From Cyanobacteria bacterium SZAS LIN-3 (GTDB lineage Bacteria > Cyanobacteriota > Vampirovibrionia > Obscuribacterales > Obscuribacteraceae): DNA of 64,000 nt. The stretch covers positions 1 to 64,000 of the forward strand of contig JAFEAV010000025.1 in NCBI GenBank assembly GCA_018266215.1, read 5' to 3'. Below the pieces are notes generated by a model. The model was not told the DNA's origin, ran no database searches, and saw only the letters and a program-made list of their open reading frames with translations. Position 1 is the first letter of the stretch. The number at the start of each line of letters is the position of its first letter. Position numbers and translations under genes: made by a program. Below, piece by piece: positions 51,619 through 61,377 of the stretch.

Positions 51619-53787
51619 TCAAAAATACAAACGGCCGGCCGCCAGCTGCTGCTCGATATAAGGAGTGGTGCGGCCAAAACGCGCGCTGATGCGCATTTTC
51701 TGCAGATGACTGTTCTTCAGAAGTCTCTCCACTCCCGCACCGGTAATGGCAGTACCGCCCATATCCAGGTCTTTCAAATTGTTCAACTTCAGGAGGCTGT
51801 CTATGGCGCGGTCGTCGATATGGTGGCTGTTGGCCAGACTCAGTCGCCAGAGATCCTTCAAAGACCGTAGATAAACAATGTCATCGCTGGTCAGGTCTGT
51901 GGCAACGAGGCTCAATTCGCGCAGTGCCGGACAGCGACCGATGAGAGGCGCGGCCGCCCGGCATTTGAAGACATGCACCTGGGTGACCGAATCGGCCTTC
52001 GGTGAAGCCAGCAGTTCGAGAGTAGCAAGATAGGGCTGGGGCAAAATTTCCTTCCAGACCTTTTCATGCACCTTTATGCCCTCCACCCGCAGTGAATTCA
52101 GATGCGTGGGCTTAAGCCCGAGCAGGGCCAAAGGCGTAAGATCGGCACATTCACGCAGGGAAATACTGCGCAGAGTGGGGATTTTGGCCAGCGCGGCCAG
52201 TCCGCCGTCGTCCAGATCTCCGTATTCGATAACGGCGCGGGTGATGGCCAGATTTTGCAAGCAGGCAAGATTCCCGGCGTTAAGTCCATAGACAATTCTG
52301 AAAGTGACCCCGGCAAGCTGCTGGCCCTGCTTACTGATAATCTCGAAAGCCGCCCGGGTCAGAGTGCGGTGCTCCACCTTATAATCGTTGCCGCCGCGCG
52401 ACAGCTCCTTTTTGGTCACCACCTCCAGAGTTTTGGCGTCCGGACGCAGGGCCATATCGAGCAGATTGCTGGTTGTATCATTAGTATCGAGCTCAACGGC
52501 AGTCTTCGGCGGCGCTTGCTGCGCCACCACCGGCGATGCCGTCTTGACGGCGGGCTTGAAGAGAAAATAGGCACCACCTCCAACAGCCAGAAGAAGTACA
52601 CTGACAGCACCGCCAATTTTAAAAGCGGTCGAGAGTTCGGGCAGCCCATGCGACGTCGCCTCCGAGCCGCGCCCGCGCACGGCTCCGGCAGTCCGGCCCT
52701 GCGCCGCAGCGCGCGCGCCAAGCCGGCGCGCGCGCTGCGAAAGTTCACGCAAACCGGCGCTGTCCTCACTGCCGATACAGCTCAATAATTCCGCCAGCTT
52801 CTCGGCGGACTCAATGCGATCGGCTGGGTCTTTGGCCAGAAGACAGGTCAATAATTCCTGAATACTGACGGGATAATTTTTCTTTGGCGCGCTCTTGCTG
52901 AGCGGCTGAGGAGAATCGGAGACATGCTTAAAAATAGTCTCCATGGCGGTGGCGCCAACATGCGGCGGCAGTCCGGTAAGCATCTCGTACATGACGCAGC
53001 CGAGATTGTAGAGATCCGAACGCTCATCGACTGTCTTGCTGAGGGCCTGCTCCGGACTCATATACAGGGGGCTGCCGAAAATTTCACCGGTGCGCGTCAG
53101 GTCGGCCGATGAAACAGGATCCTCGGGGAAGCACAATTTGGCTATGCCGAAGTCCAGCAGTTTTACCGATAACTTACCGCGACCGCTCTCAGAGATAAAA
53201 ATATTGCTCGGCTTGATGTCGCGGTGCACCGCCCCAAATTTATGGGCATGAGCCAGACCTTCGCATGTTTGTATGAGAATCTCAAGAGTCTGCTGCATCG
53301 GGATGATGCCTACCTTGTCGATCATCTGAGCCAGGGATTGACCGTCCAGGTACTCCATCACCATATATGGTTCACCCTCACTGTTGGCGCCAAAATCCAG
53401 CACCGAAACAAGATTAGGATGCACAAGCTTGCTGAGCAACTTGCCCTCTTGCATAAAACGCTGCAATTGCTTGCTGTCATAGCGCTTGCCTTTGACGAAT
53501 TTGATTGCCACCAGGCGGTCCAGATAAGGATTGAGGGCCTTGAAGACAACCCCCATACCGCCCACACCAAGCAAGCCTTTAAAAAGATAATTGCCTACAA
53601 GCGGTGCGTCCACCTCGGGCAAGACCAGCAGAGCGCTGCCGTCATGGGGACAGGTAGCCTCCAGACCGGAGAGATCGGTGCTGTGCTTACCGGGCTCAAA
53701 GGTGCGACTGCAGCTGAGACAAAGTCGCAGCGACTTTTGCGCGCCGCCGATTCTTACCGTCTTATCCTGCTGCTCGCCGCCCGTCAT
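51619..53787 (-). CDS. Ser/Thr protein kinase with transmembrane segment and LRR-like tail
   Basis: A 722-residue receptor-type kinase. A short Cys-containing N-terminus (SLRLCLSCSRTFEPG, later CPHDGSALL) may bind zinc. The kinase domain runs from about residue 67 to 340: glycine loop LGVGGMGVVFKAL, VAIK Lys near residue 92, HRD motif in VHRDIKPSN near residue 188, DFG near residue 210 and the APE-equivalent MSPEQAL. One membrane segment follows (GGAVSVLLLAVGGGAYFLF, about residues 394-412), then leucine-rich-repeat-like turns (LACLQNLAITRAVIEYGDLDDGGLAALAKIPTLRSISL; LKDLDMGGTAITGAGVERLLKNSHL). The start overlaps the addA stop by 4 bases (ATGA), so it is coupled to the addBA operon. Confidence 0.9.
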   Translation of the reverse strand: MTGGEQQDKTVRIGGAQKSLRLCLSCSRTFEPGKHSTDLSGLEATCPHDGSALLVLPEVDAPLVGNYLFKGLLGVGGMGVVFKALNPYLDRLVAIKFVKGKRYDSKQLQRFMQEGKLLSKLVHPNLVSVLDFGANSEGEPYMVMEYLDGQSLAQMIDKVGIIPMQQTLEILIQTCEGLAHAHKFGAVHRDIKPSNIFISESGRGKLSVKLLDFGIAKLCFPEDPVSSADLTRTGEIFGSPLYMSPEQALSKTVDERSDLYNLGCVMYEMLTGLPPHVGATAMETIFKHVSDSPQPLSKSAPKKNYPVSIQELLTCLLAKDPADRIESAEKLAELLSCIGSEDSAGLRELSQRARRLGARAAAQGRTAGAVRGRGSEATSHGLPELSTAFKIGGAVSVLLLAVGGGAYFLFKPAVKTASPVVAQQAPPKTAVELDTNDTTSNLLDMALRPDAKTLEVVTKKELSRGGNDYKVEHRTLTRAAFEIISKQGQQLAGVTFRIVYGLNAGNLACLQNLAITRAVIEYGDLDDGGLAALAKIPTLRSISLRECADLTPLALLGLKPTHLNSLRVEGIKVHEKVWKEILPQPYLATLELLASPKADSVTQVHVFKCRAAAPLIGRCPALRELSLVATDLTSDDIVYLRSLKDLWRLSLANSHHIDDRAIDSLLKLNNLKDLDMGGTAITGAGVERLLKNSHLQKMRISARFGRTTPYIEQQLAAGRLYF

Positions 53788-56700
53788 GAGCCGCTCTCAG
53801 CCAGCGAACGAGCAACACTTTCCAGAACACCAAATTGTGCGAAGTAGAGAGCGGCCTTGAGCTCGATGCCGGACAGTCGCTTCAAATCCCTGGCATAACC
53901 GAGCAATTGCTCTCCGTGCTTGCGCACCTGTCTGGCGATCTGGGTACGGTCAAATTTATCGGTTTTATAGTCAATCAAATACCACTGCCCATCGGCCGCC
54001 TCGATGATCAAGTCCGGCCGCTTCAAAGCCATACCAAAACCACTGTCCATCAAGTATGGCATTTCGCTGAATCTTCTATGGGCGCCTTCCACAAGCCCGC
54101 GCAAATCGCTCTTGTAATAAATTTCCAGTAGACGCATACCTTCATCGACGAAGGTCTCCAGGCGCTGGGGATGGACAAAGTGGAAGCCCTGATTGACGGC
54201 AATATCACGCACCCAATCACGATCGACCTTTTTAGTACGCGGCAGATTTTCCATCAATGCGTGGAAAAATGTCCCCGTCACCCGCGGACTCGACAGAGCA
54301 AAATCATCGCCGGCGGCACCGGGAGCGGTGGCGGCAGCGGGCGGCGTCAAACGCACCAGGGCCAGCTCATTAACAGGCGAGTCAAACACCGGCGGCAGAG
54401 AGGGCTCGTCGTCGAGGGGATCGAGCGGACCAATGGGCTGAGGCAGGGGCGTGCGATAGGTCTGGCTCAGATCAAGCGGCGGGAAACCATAGCAGTAAGA
54501 GAGCGCATAGCTGGCCGAGGGACCGATACTGATAATGAGCGATTGACCGCGGTCAGGCAGGGAGACATGTTCGCGCCCGAGACCGAGCAGTTTGAAAAGC
54601 CAGCGGCGATACGAAGCCATGTCGCGCCCCTCCTGTTTCAGGAAAAGACCCAGGCTGTCCCGGGCTCGGGTCATGGCCACATAGAGCAGGCGCTTGCGTT
54701 CCTCCTCCTCCATCTTTTTATCCAGTTGACTGGTGGCCTGATACCAGGAAGGCACCTCCTCCTCGGCCAGGCGCTTGGTATTGTAGGCAACACCATAGCT
54801 GCGGTGGAAAATCAGACGATCCGGATTGCTGGTCAGACGTCCACCGAGACAGGGCAGTGCCACCGCGGGAAATTCCAGGCCCTTGGAGGCGTGAATGGTC
54901 ATAATCTTGACGGCGTCGCGACTGTCCAGAGGCGCCTCCGCTTCCTTCATGCCAAACTCTCGCATAGCGCTTAAATTGAGGGCAAATTCACCGCAGCTCA
55001 TGTGTTCATTTTCGCGGGCCAGATGAGCAATTTTCCAGACATTGCGCGATCTCTGCTTGCCGTCTTCGGAGGCCAGCAAAACAAGGTCGTATCTTGTCAA
55101 AGTGATGATTTTGTGGACCAGCTCACCCAGGGGCAGCAGGGAAGCATAGTCGAGCATGGTGCGCAACGTCGCCACCGCCTGCATCAGCGACTGACGGTCC
55201 CCGGAATAGCCCCGCTCCCCGGCACCATCGCCGGCCATCGCCTTGACCCCCTCGGTCAGCAATACCCAGAGCGGTTTCTTGCTTTTCTTAGCATTGGCGG
55301 CCCCGGCAGGCGCGCCGATCTGACCAAGGGCCACTTTGTGAATCAAGTCATCGGTCAGAGGACAGAGCGGTGATCGCAAAACGGCCAGTAAAGAATGGCT
55401 GTCCTTGGGATTATCGAGGAAGCGGAAAAGATTTTCAAAATCAGTCACTTCCTGCCGCCGCAAAAATCCTTTGCCACCAAAAGTGACATAGGGAATACCG
55501 GCGCGCGGGAAAATTTCTTCGAATTTATCGAAGTCCGAATTGCGTCCGACAAGAACGGCGAAGTCACCATATGTGATGGCCCTGCTGCCCCCGCCTTTTT
55601 CTTCGATGCGCTCACCGCCGTCCACCTTGGACTTGATCCAGTGCGCCACCTGACAGGCTTCCAACTGATCGGGAGAAAGACCGGAGTCGTCTTCGGGATC
55701 GGGATCAAAAAGCACCACATCAATGGCCGCCGGAGAAATCTCTCCTTCGGGCGGCTCAGGTTTTGTCCGGGCCGGCTCCAGAGCTTCAAAAGCGGCTACA
55801 TAAGGTAAAACAGCAGGATCGCCGTCAAGCAACTGCGAAAAGACTTCATTGACAAAGGCAACCACATCAGGATGGCTGCGAAAAGATTTAGTCAACTGAG
55901 TTACAAGCGACTCGCCGGACATGCCCGTGCTCTGAGCGCCCATGCTCTGCTTGCGCAGGTTGAAGGTGGCCACGTCGGCGCCCTGAAACTTATAGATGGA
56001 CTGCTTATCGTCGCCGATGAAAAAGACCCGCGTCTCGGGACCGGCCAGGCACATGAGCAGCTCCGCCTGGACATGGTTGGTGTCTTGAAATTCATCGACC
56101 AGAAGCGCCTTCACCTTGTCGTTGAAATAACTGCGGGCCTGGGATCCTTCTTTGCTCAGACAGAGACGAGCACGCCCGATCAAATCGTTATAGTCGAGGG
56201 CGGTGCGCTTTGTTTTTTCATTGTCATAGTACGTTTTAGCCAGCTCATAAAGCCGCACCATACCAAGGATCATTTCCATCGCCAGGTCGTCCTCGGGCAC
56301 AAGACCCTGGGGCACCCTGGCAAGAGCATCTTTTGCTGTGTCCTTCAAAATCTTGAGCTGCGCCCGCAAAGCCTTGGGCTCGGGTTTGTTGCCGCCGACA
56401 TTGCCGACGGTAAAAGTGGCCAACTCCTCCAGCGCCTTCCAGGCCTCTGCCTGCTCTCCCGAAAAAATAGTGCCGCAGCAAGATAGAACAACCTGCCGGG
56501 CATTCTCCAGAGCGTTCTTGGGATCAGCGTGGGGATTGGCCTCAATATAGTTGCAGGCACGCCGGAACTCACGGTTTGTGCGGAGCGCGGCCAGCTCCTG
56601 CCGCTGGACATGCATAATGAAATTTTTAGCGTGATTGAGCAGACCTTCCACACTCAAGTCGGGAATGACCTTGAGCGCTTCTTCAAACTGCATCGAAGCT

Positions 56701-57224
56701 TTGATCAAAGATTGCAGGGTGCTCTGAATACTTTCTATATTGTCGGAGGAGAGAAGCTTGTATTCATAGCTGTCGCGCGACCCGGCGATGACCATCCGCA
56801 GCGCATGGGTGACGGCATCCTGAGCCAGCTCGGTCGAGGTCAGCTCATCCAGCACCTCAAACTCGGGGTCGATACCGGAGTCCGCCGGATAGGCCTTGAG
56901 AATGGACTCGCACTGCGAGTGAATAGTACCGATTCTGGCGCTGTCCACCTCAGCCAGACAATCGAGCCAGCGCTGATGGTCACCCTCCTGCGGGTCCTTG
57001 CTCAGCTTCAAAAATCTGGCCTTGAGACGCGAGCGCATTTCAAAGGCGGCCTTACGGGTAAACGTAACGGCCACAATATTTGAGAGTGTAATGCCGGGAA
57101 ATTTGCGCAAAATTTCCACATAGCGCTCCACCAGCACATGCGTCTTGCCCGAGCCCGCCCCGGCCGAGACCAGGACATTTTTATCAACGCTGTGAGCGGC
57201 AATTTGTTGTTGTTCGGTAAGCAT
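53784..57224 (-). CDS. addA: AddA-type helicase-nuclease subunit
   Basis: An 1146-residue UvrD/PcrA-superfamily helicase joined to a RecB-type nuclease. Walker A is SAGAGSGKT (residues 20-28), and motifs Ia (VAVTFTRKAAFEMRSRL), II (LLVDEFQDTNHVQ) and VI (LLYVAMTRARDSLGLF) are present. The C-terminal nuclease has KRPDLIIEAADGQWYLIDYKTDKFD near residue 1086, with the D-x-K catalytic set. With AddB it resects double-strand ends for RecA-dependent repair. The start ATG overlaps the addB stop by one base (TGATG), and the gene is read immediately after addB. The nuclease core is intact. Confidence 0.93.
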   Translation of the reverse strand: MLTEQQQIAAHSVDKNVLVSAGAGSGKTHVLVERYVEILRKFPGITLSNIVAVTFTRKAAFEMRSRLKARFLKLSKDPQEGDHQRWLDCLAEVDSARIGTIHSQCESILKAYPADSGIDPEFEVLDELTSTELAQDAVTHALRMVIAGSRDSYEYKLLSSDNIESIQSTLQSLIKASMQFEEALKVIPDLSVEGLLNHAKNFIMHVQRQELAALRTNREFRRACNYIEANPHADPKNALENARQVVLSCCGTIFSGEQAEAWKALEELATFTVGNVGGNKPEPKALRAQLKILKDTAKDALARVPQGLVPEDDLAMEMILGMVRLYELAKTYYDNEKTKRTALDYNDLIGRARLCLSKEGSQARSYFNDKVKALLVDEFQDTNHVQAELLMCLAGPETRVFFIGDDKQSIYKFQGADVATFNLRKQSMGAQSTGMSGESLVTQLTKSFRSHPDVVAFVNEVFSQLLDGDPAVLPYVAAFEALEPARTKPEPPEGEISPAAIDVVLFDPDPEDDSGLSPDQLEACQVAHWIKSKVDGGERIEEKGGGSRAITYGDFAVLVGRNSDFDKFEEIFPRAGIPYVTFGGKGFLRRQEVTDFENLFRFLDNPKDSHSLLAVLRSPLCPLTDDLIHKVALGQIGAPAGAANAKKSKKPLWVLLTEGVKAMAGDGAGERGYSGDRQSLMQAVATLRTMLDYASLLPLGELVHKIITLTRYDLVLLASEDGKQRSRNVWKIAHLARENEHMSCGEFALNLSAMREFGMKEAEAPLDSRDAVKIMTIHASKGLEFPAVALPCLGGRLTSNPDRLIFHRSYGVAYNTKRLAEEEVPSWYQATSQLDKKMEEEERKRLLYVAMTRARDSLGLFLKQEGRDMASYRRWLFKLLGLGREHVSLPDRGQSLIISIGPSASYALSYCYGFPPLDLSQTYRTPLPQPIGPLDPLDDEPSLPPVFDSPVNELALVRLTPPAAATAPGAAGDDFALSSPRVTGTFFHALMENLPRTKKVDRDWVRDIAVNQGFHFVHPQRLETFVDEGMRLLEIYYKSDLRGLVEGAHRRFSEMPYLMDSGFGMALKRPDLIIEAADGQWYLIDYKTDKFDRTQIARQVRKHGEQLLGYARDLKRLSGIELKAALYFAQFGVLESVARSLAESGS

Positions 57225-60200
57225 CAGTCGCCGCCTCCGCTTCTGGAGCCATCGCGCTCGGCCTCTCTTTCTCCCAGACCGCCGGTCTTTTTCAACTCTG
57301 TCACGCGGCAGACCTGGAAATGATCACAGGTATTGCAAACGTCGGGACTGGAGGGTTTGATACTGAAATTACCGCGGGCTGCCGCTTCCACAAAGCGGAC
57401 GATGTTTTCTTCGACAATTGAGATGACGTCGATTTCGTTTCTTTCAAAATCGATGCTGCCGGTTTTTTCCCCCGAAGAAATACTGAGGAAGCTACCACCG
57501 CTGACGGTGGCACCAGGCTGAATCGATCTTTGCACCGCCAGGGCATAGATGGGCAACTGCATATTGCGCCCTTCTATCGCTTCTTTTTCACTGATACGAC
57601 CGGCCCCGGACTTGTAATCGACAACGCGCCAGGTGCCGCTGTCCCCAAGGTCCAGGCGGTCGATAAAGCCGCGGATTTTCACTTCCCGCCCGCCGGATTT
57701 TATTACCAGAGCTGGAGCGCCGTCTTTTTCCCTGCTCTCAAAACCAAATGCTTTCTCCAGCAAAACCGGGCGGAAATTTTCGGAACTGTTGAGGGCCCGG
57801 GTAAGCTCCATTTCAAAAAATCGTCTGAGGCGGAAGTACAATTCGTTCTTTTCGTATTGCCAGAATTCACTTTGCTTGAATGGCTTTTCAGTCTCCAGCC
57901 AGTGAATGGCGTCGGCGATACTCTGTTCGAATATATCTCTGACTCTGGCACCGTCGGGGGAGACAATCGTCAGCCCGGCCTCATTCAAGCGAGAGTAAAA
58001 GTACTCCAGCACCTTGTGATAAAGCTGTCCCTTAAGAAGCGCGTCCAGACCTGCCTCCGGCTCGGCCAGTCGATCGATCTCCAGCACATTCGAGACCCAG
58101 AAGCGAAAAGGACATTTGCCGAAATCGTTGAGTTTACTGACACTCCACATATCCGGCAGGTCAACCCTGGCCCCGCCCACGCGCACCTGCTCGCTGATAT
58201 CCCCGTTCCATTCGCGCGAGCGGCCCCGGGAGGCGGCCATTGAACGCGCCTTCACCACCTTGAGCGGCTCACTCAGTTTCTCCAGCAAATCATGAATAGC
58301 GGAAAGCTCGGGCAGTTCGGTCAGCTCCGGCGACACCCCGCTCTCGTCGGGCGGCAGCACCCCACCGGTATACCAGAGCACACCATTAGTCAGGTCCAGA
58401 CTGGAGACCGGCTGCAGGACGGCATTTTCATTAGGCACGATATAGGGCACCTGGGCCAGCACATTATCATCCCCCTGGCTGATGAAAAAAGATGGTGTCA
58501 GCTCTTCGCCCAGGACATCAAAAAGTGGACTGGAAATAAACAGGCTGTCGGTGGCTCGCTCCAGCAAAGATTTATAGAGTGAAATTTCAAATGAATCATG
58601 ACTGCGGGGGTTTTCGATATCGATACCGTAGGTCATCCATTTGTGCACTTCGTCCCGACTGAGGAAGCCGGCTTTCTCGCCCTTTCTCGGGAACTCGCCT
58701 TCCACCAGGCCAGCGACAAAGATACAGGCAAATTTGCGATTGGGCACAAGATCGGCGCCGCAGACGGTGACAGCACCGGCGGTGGCATTAGGTCTGCGGA
58801 AGTTAGCCTGCTCCAGGGATTTTTCCAGCCGTTCGACCAGTGACTCATAGCCAAGATTACGATCGCCGTAGTTGAGGCCGACCAGATTTTCTTCCAGTAT
58901 CAAAGCCGACAGCACCTTGCGAAACTCAAAGAGCGCCTGATTCTCTTCCCAGACAACCAGGGGATCGGCGTACTCGTCGTCATTGGGCAAAATCAATAAA
59001 TCATCGATGATGTCTTCTACCCAGGAGACAAAGGCGGTGAAAGACATAACACCAGCAGGCGGCGTCAGTCTGTCAAAAAATTTGACCAGGGCCTGATGAG
59101 CCTCAGCACCGTCGCCGAGCCAATCGGCGCGCCCACTGACCACCAGGCGATTGAGAGAATCATCATCGATGACTTCAACGTCGCCGTGGGTGAGGCCGAG
59201 ATATTCCAGATTGCAAAAGGGGCTACCAAGAGTGCGCACCACCTCCTGGCGCACAAAATCATTGCCGTTGAGCCGGAGCAGACGCATCAGATATTTGATC
59301 AAAGGCACCGATTGAAGTTCAATCGCTTCGTCCAGATAGTAGCTGATCTGGCCCTTCTCAAAAGCGGCTTTAATGGCCGTCAGGTAGGGTTTGACCGAGC
59401 GCACGACAACAACCGCGCTTTCCGGATCGAGACCGGCATCAAGCTCGGCTTTGAGAGAACGCACCACTTCATCCATTTCCATCATGCGATCAAGAGAACG
59501 CCACATCGTCGGCTGCGCCGGACTGAAGTCGGCAGTTGCCGGCAGCTCGATTTTTTGCAGGCGTTGACCAAAGATCTCATTCAATTCGCGGATGCTCTTT
59601 TCCTTCCAGCGATAGTCGTCCTCGGTCTGCCGATATCGGTTGTCCTCATCGCCGGCGGAGCCGCTCTCGCCGGGGAAGAGATAATCGAAACAAATTACCG
59701 TGCGGTCGGCCTGCTCGGAGAGCGCACTCAAGACCTGCAGCTGCAGCCGATTGAAGCGGTCAAAACCATCGACGGCGAGAAAGCCCAGGGACAGAACCGA
59801 AGAGTCGAGATTGTTCAAAATTTCGCGCGTCTTGTAGGCCAGTTTGCGCTCGTCGTAGATGCCCAGGCGCTCAAGCTCCAGCCAGTAGGCCTCGTAGATA
59901 CGCGCCAGCTCCATATAGCGAGCATTGGTGGCGGCGGAGCGTGAGAGTATGCTGACGACTTCGCTCGGTGCATAACCGGCGCGCTCCAGCTCATCAATGA
60001 GCTCGAGAATACCGGCATGGGTACCGGGGAAATGGGCCACGTCGGCCAGATTTTCCAGACGCCCGGCGGCCTTTACTTCACTGATGGCTTTTTCTAAAAC
60101 CGCCGGTCGCAGCGGATCCGGCAGTATACGAAAACTCTGCCCGGTCTGGCGCAGGACAAAGTGACAGAGCTCGTAAAAGGGCAGGATTTTGAGACCGAAC

Positions 60201-60421
60201 AGACCGCTGATGGGCGATGCGGCCGAGAGCCCACGCTCTTTCACAAGAGCCGCCAGGCGCTCTTCCACAAGCTTTTTATAGCGCTGGGAGGGCACCGTCA
60301 AAATAGCAGGTCGGGAACGCAGCGGTGCCGCCGCCAGATAGTCGACAAGGCGACCCAGTAAATCCAGCGACTTGCCTGCGCGATAGGGACCGGTGACTAG
60401 CTCTACGCTCGATGCGCTCAA
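57224..60421 (-). CDS. addB: AddB-like PD-(D/E)XK nuclease subunit
   Basis: A 1065-residue partner of AddA. The N-terminus keeps a helicase-like Walker A (TGPYRAGKSLDLL, residues 10-22). The C-terminal nuclease has KIRGFIDRLDLGDSGTWRVVDYKSGAG near residues 920-945. Four Cys expected to hold the iron-sulphur cluster flank the nuclease: one in FGKCPFRFW near residue 770 and three in VCNTCDHFQVC near residue 1031. These are hallmarks of AddB. It resects broken DNA ends together with AddA. A tRNA-Arg gene ends 27 bases upstream on the same strand and is probably in the same transcript. Confidence 0.92.
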   Translation of the reverse strand: MSASSVELVTGPYRAGKSLDLLGRLVDYLAAAPLRSRPAILTVPSQRYKKLVEERLAALVKERGLSAASPISGLFGLKILPFYELCHFVLRQTGQSFRILPDPLRPAVLEKAISEVKAAGRLENLADVAHFPGTHAGILELIDELERAGYAPSEVVSILSRSAATNARYMELARIYEAYWLELERLGIYDERKLAYKTREILNNLDSSVLSLGFLAVDGFDRFNRLQLQVLSALSEQADRTVICFDYLFPGESGSAGDEDNRYRQTEDDYRWKEKSIRELNEIFGQRLQKIELPATADFSPAQPTMWRSLDRMMEMDEVVRSLKAELDAGLDPESAVVVVRSVKPYLTAIKAAFEKGQISYYLDEAIELQSVPLIKYLMRLLRLNGNDFVRQEVVRTLGSPFCNLEYLGLTHGDVEVIDDDSLNRLVVSGRADWLGDGAEAHQALVKFFDRLTPPAGVMSFTAFVSWVEDIIDDLLILPNDDEYADPLVVWEENQALFEFRKVLSALILEENLVGLNYGDRNLGYESLVERLEKSLEQANFRRPNATAGAVTVCGADLVPNRKFACIFVAGLVEGEFPRKGEKAGFLSRDEVHKWMTYGIDIENPRSHDSFEISLYKSLLERATDSLFISSPLFDVLGEELTPSFFISQGDDNVLAQVPYIVPNENAVLQPVSSLDLTNGVLWYTGGVLPPDESGVSPELTELPELSAIHDLLEKLSEPLKVVKARSMAASRGRSREWNGDISEQVRVGGARVDLPDMWSVSKLNDFGKCPFRFWVSNVLEIDRLAEPEAGLDALLKGQLYHKVLEYFYSRLNEAGLTIVSPDGARVRDIFEQSIADAIHWLETEKPFKQSEFWQYEKNELYFRLRRFFEMELTRALNSSENFRPVLLEKAFGFESREKDGAPALVIKSGGREVKIRGFIDRLDLGDSGTWRVVDYKSGAGRISEKEAIEGRNMQLPIYALAVQRSIQPGATVSGGSFLSISSGEKTGSIDFERNEIDVISIVEENIVRFVEAAARGNFSIKPSSPDVCNTCDHFQVCRVTELKKTGGLGEREAERDGSRSGGGD

Positions 60422-60447
60422 CTTTTAGGCTTCACCCTGTAAAAATA

Positions 60448-60521
60448 CGTGCCCGCCGAGATTCGAACTCGGGACCTTCGGCTTCGGAGACCGACACTCT
60501 ATCCAGCTGAGCTACGAGCAC
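60448..60521 (-). tRNA. tRNA-Arg (anticodon CCG)
   Basis: Read on the minus strand, 74 nt. The 7-bp acceptor stem GTGCTCG/CGGGCAC includes one T-G wobble; a D-arm, an anticodon stem TCGGT/GCCGA with loop CTCCGAA (anticodon CCG, codon CGG) and a T-arm with GTTCGAAT follow. No CCA is encoded after the discriminator G. It is located between the Crp/Fnr gene and addB. Confidence 0.93.
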
Positions 60522-60684
60522 ACGTTGCACTATTATAGACGCTAAGCGCGCCCGGCTGGCAATAAAGAGCCCGATGCGCCGATTTATTAAGGCCCGGATT
60601 GTCAAGCACGACCATCCGCCCCGAGCAGGCAGGGCATTGTCAAGCCAGAATCAGCAGTCTACTCATGCCACCACCGGCGGTGCA

Positions 60685-61377
60685 TCAATTACTGCGCACC
60701 ATTTCTTCCAGTGCATTCATATTATGGATGGTGACACGCTTGGACTCGATTTCTATCCAGTGGCTGTCCCGGAAACGATTCAGTATCTGAGTCACCGTCA
60801 CCCGCGAAGATCCGACCATATCGGCTATCTCTTGATGCGTCAGGGGAAACTCCACGCGCACGCCGTGGGGCGTGACCTTGCCATGGGTATCGGCCAGGGT
60901 GAGGAGCAGACGAGCGACACGGCTGGGCACCTGACGGAAGACCAGGTCTTCGATACGGGCCTGGGCCTGTTTCAGCCTGTCCCCGACAATACCTATAAAG
61001 CGCAGGCCAAATTCAGGGTTTTCGCGCACAAAATTGAGAAAAGACTCTTTGCTAATTTGATAGATGCGAGCATCTTCAAGGGTTTCGGCGTAACTGTCGT
61101 GCTCTCCTATCTCCCAGGCCGCCTCGCCAATCATGTCCCCGGGGCCAAGCAGAGCCAAAATCACGGTTTTGCCTTCAGTTGACAGCCTGGTCACTCGCAC
61201 CCGACCTTTCTCTATAAAATAGATCGAGTCGCAGGCGCCGCCGGGCGAAAAAATAGTGTGGTGTTTAGGCAACTCCAGCTCTTCCAGAATGCCCAGAAGG
61301 CGCCCGAGCTCAACAGGGTTGAAGGATTCAAAGATTTCGCTGTGCCTCAAGCTGAAAAGCCGTTGCGCACCTTTCAT
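60685..61377 (-). CDS. Crp/Fnr-family transcriptional regulator
   Basis: A 230-residue regulator. The N-terminal cyclic-nucleotide-binding-type domain (about 10-130) includes FSPGGACDSIYFIEKGRVRVTRLSTEGKTVILALLGPGDMIGEAAWEIGEHDSYAETLEDARIYQI. The phosphate-binding Arg-Ser pair of cAMP-binding CRP is replaced by Asp-Ser-Tyr-Ala, so cAMP may not be the ligand. No Cys cluster of the FNR type is seen. The C-terminal winged helix has LTHQEIADMVGSSRVTVTQILNRFRDSHWIEIE, close to the NtcA/Crp recognition helix. It is divergent from recA across a 420-base gap, so it may act on that gap (inference). Confidence 0.9.
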   Translation of the reverse strand: MKGAQRLFSLRHSEIFESFNPVELGRLLGILEELELPKHHTIFSPGGACDSIYFIEKGRVRVTRLSTEGKTVILALLGPGDMIGEAAWEIGEHDSYAETLEDARIYQISKESFLNFVRENPEFGLRFIGIVGDRLKQAQARIEDLVFRQVPSRVARLLLTLADTHGKVTPHGVRVEFPLTHQEIADMVGSSRVTVTQILNRFRDSHWIEIESKRVTIHNMNALEEMVRSN

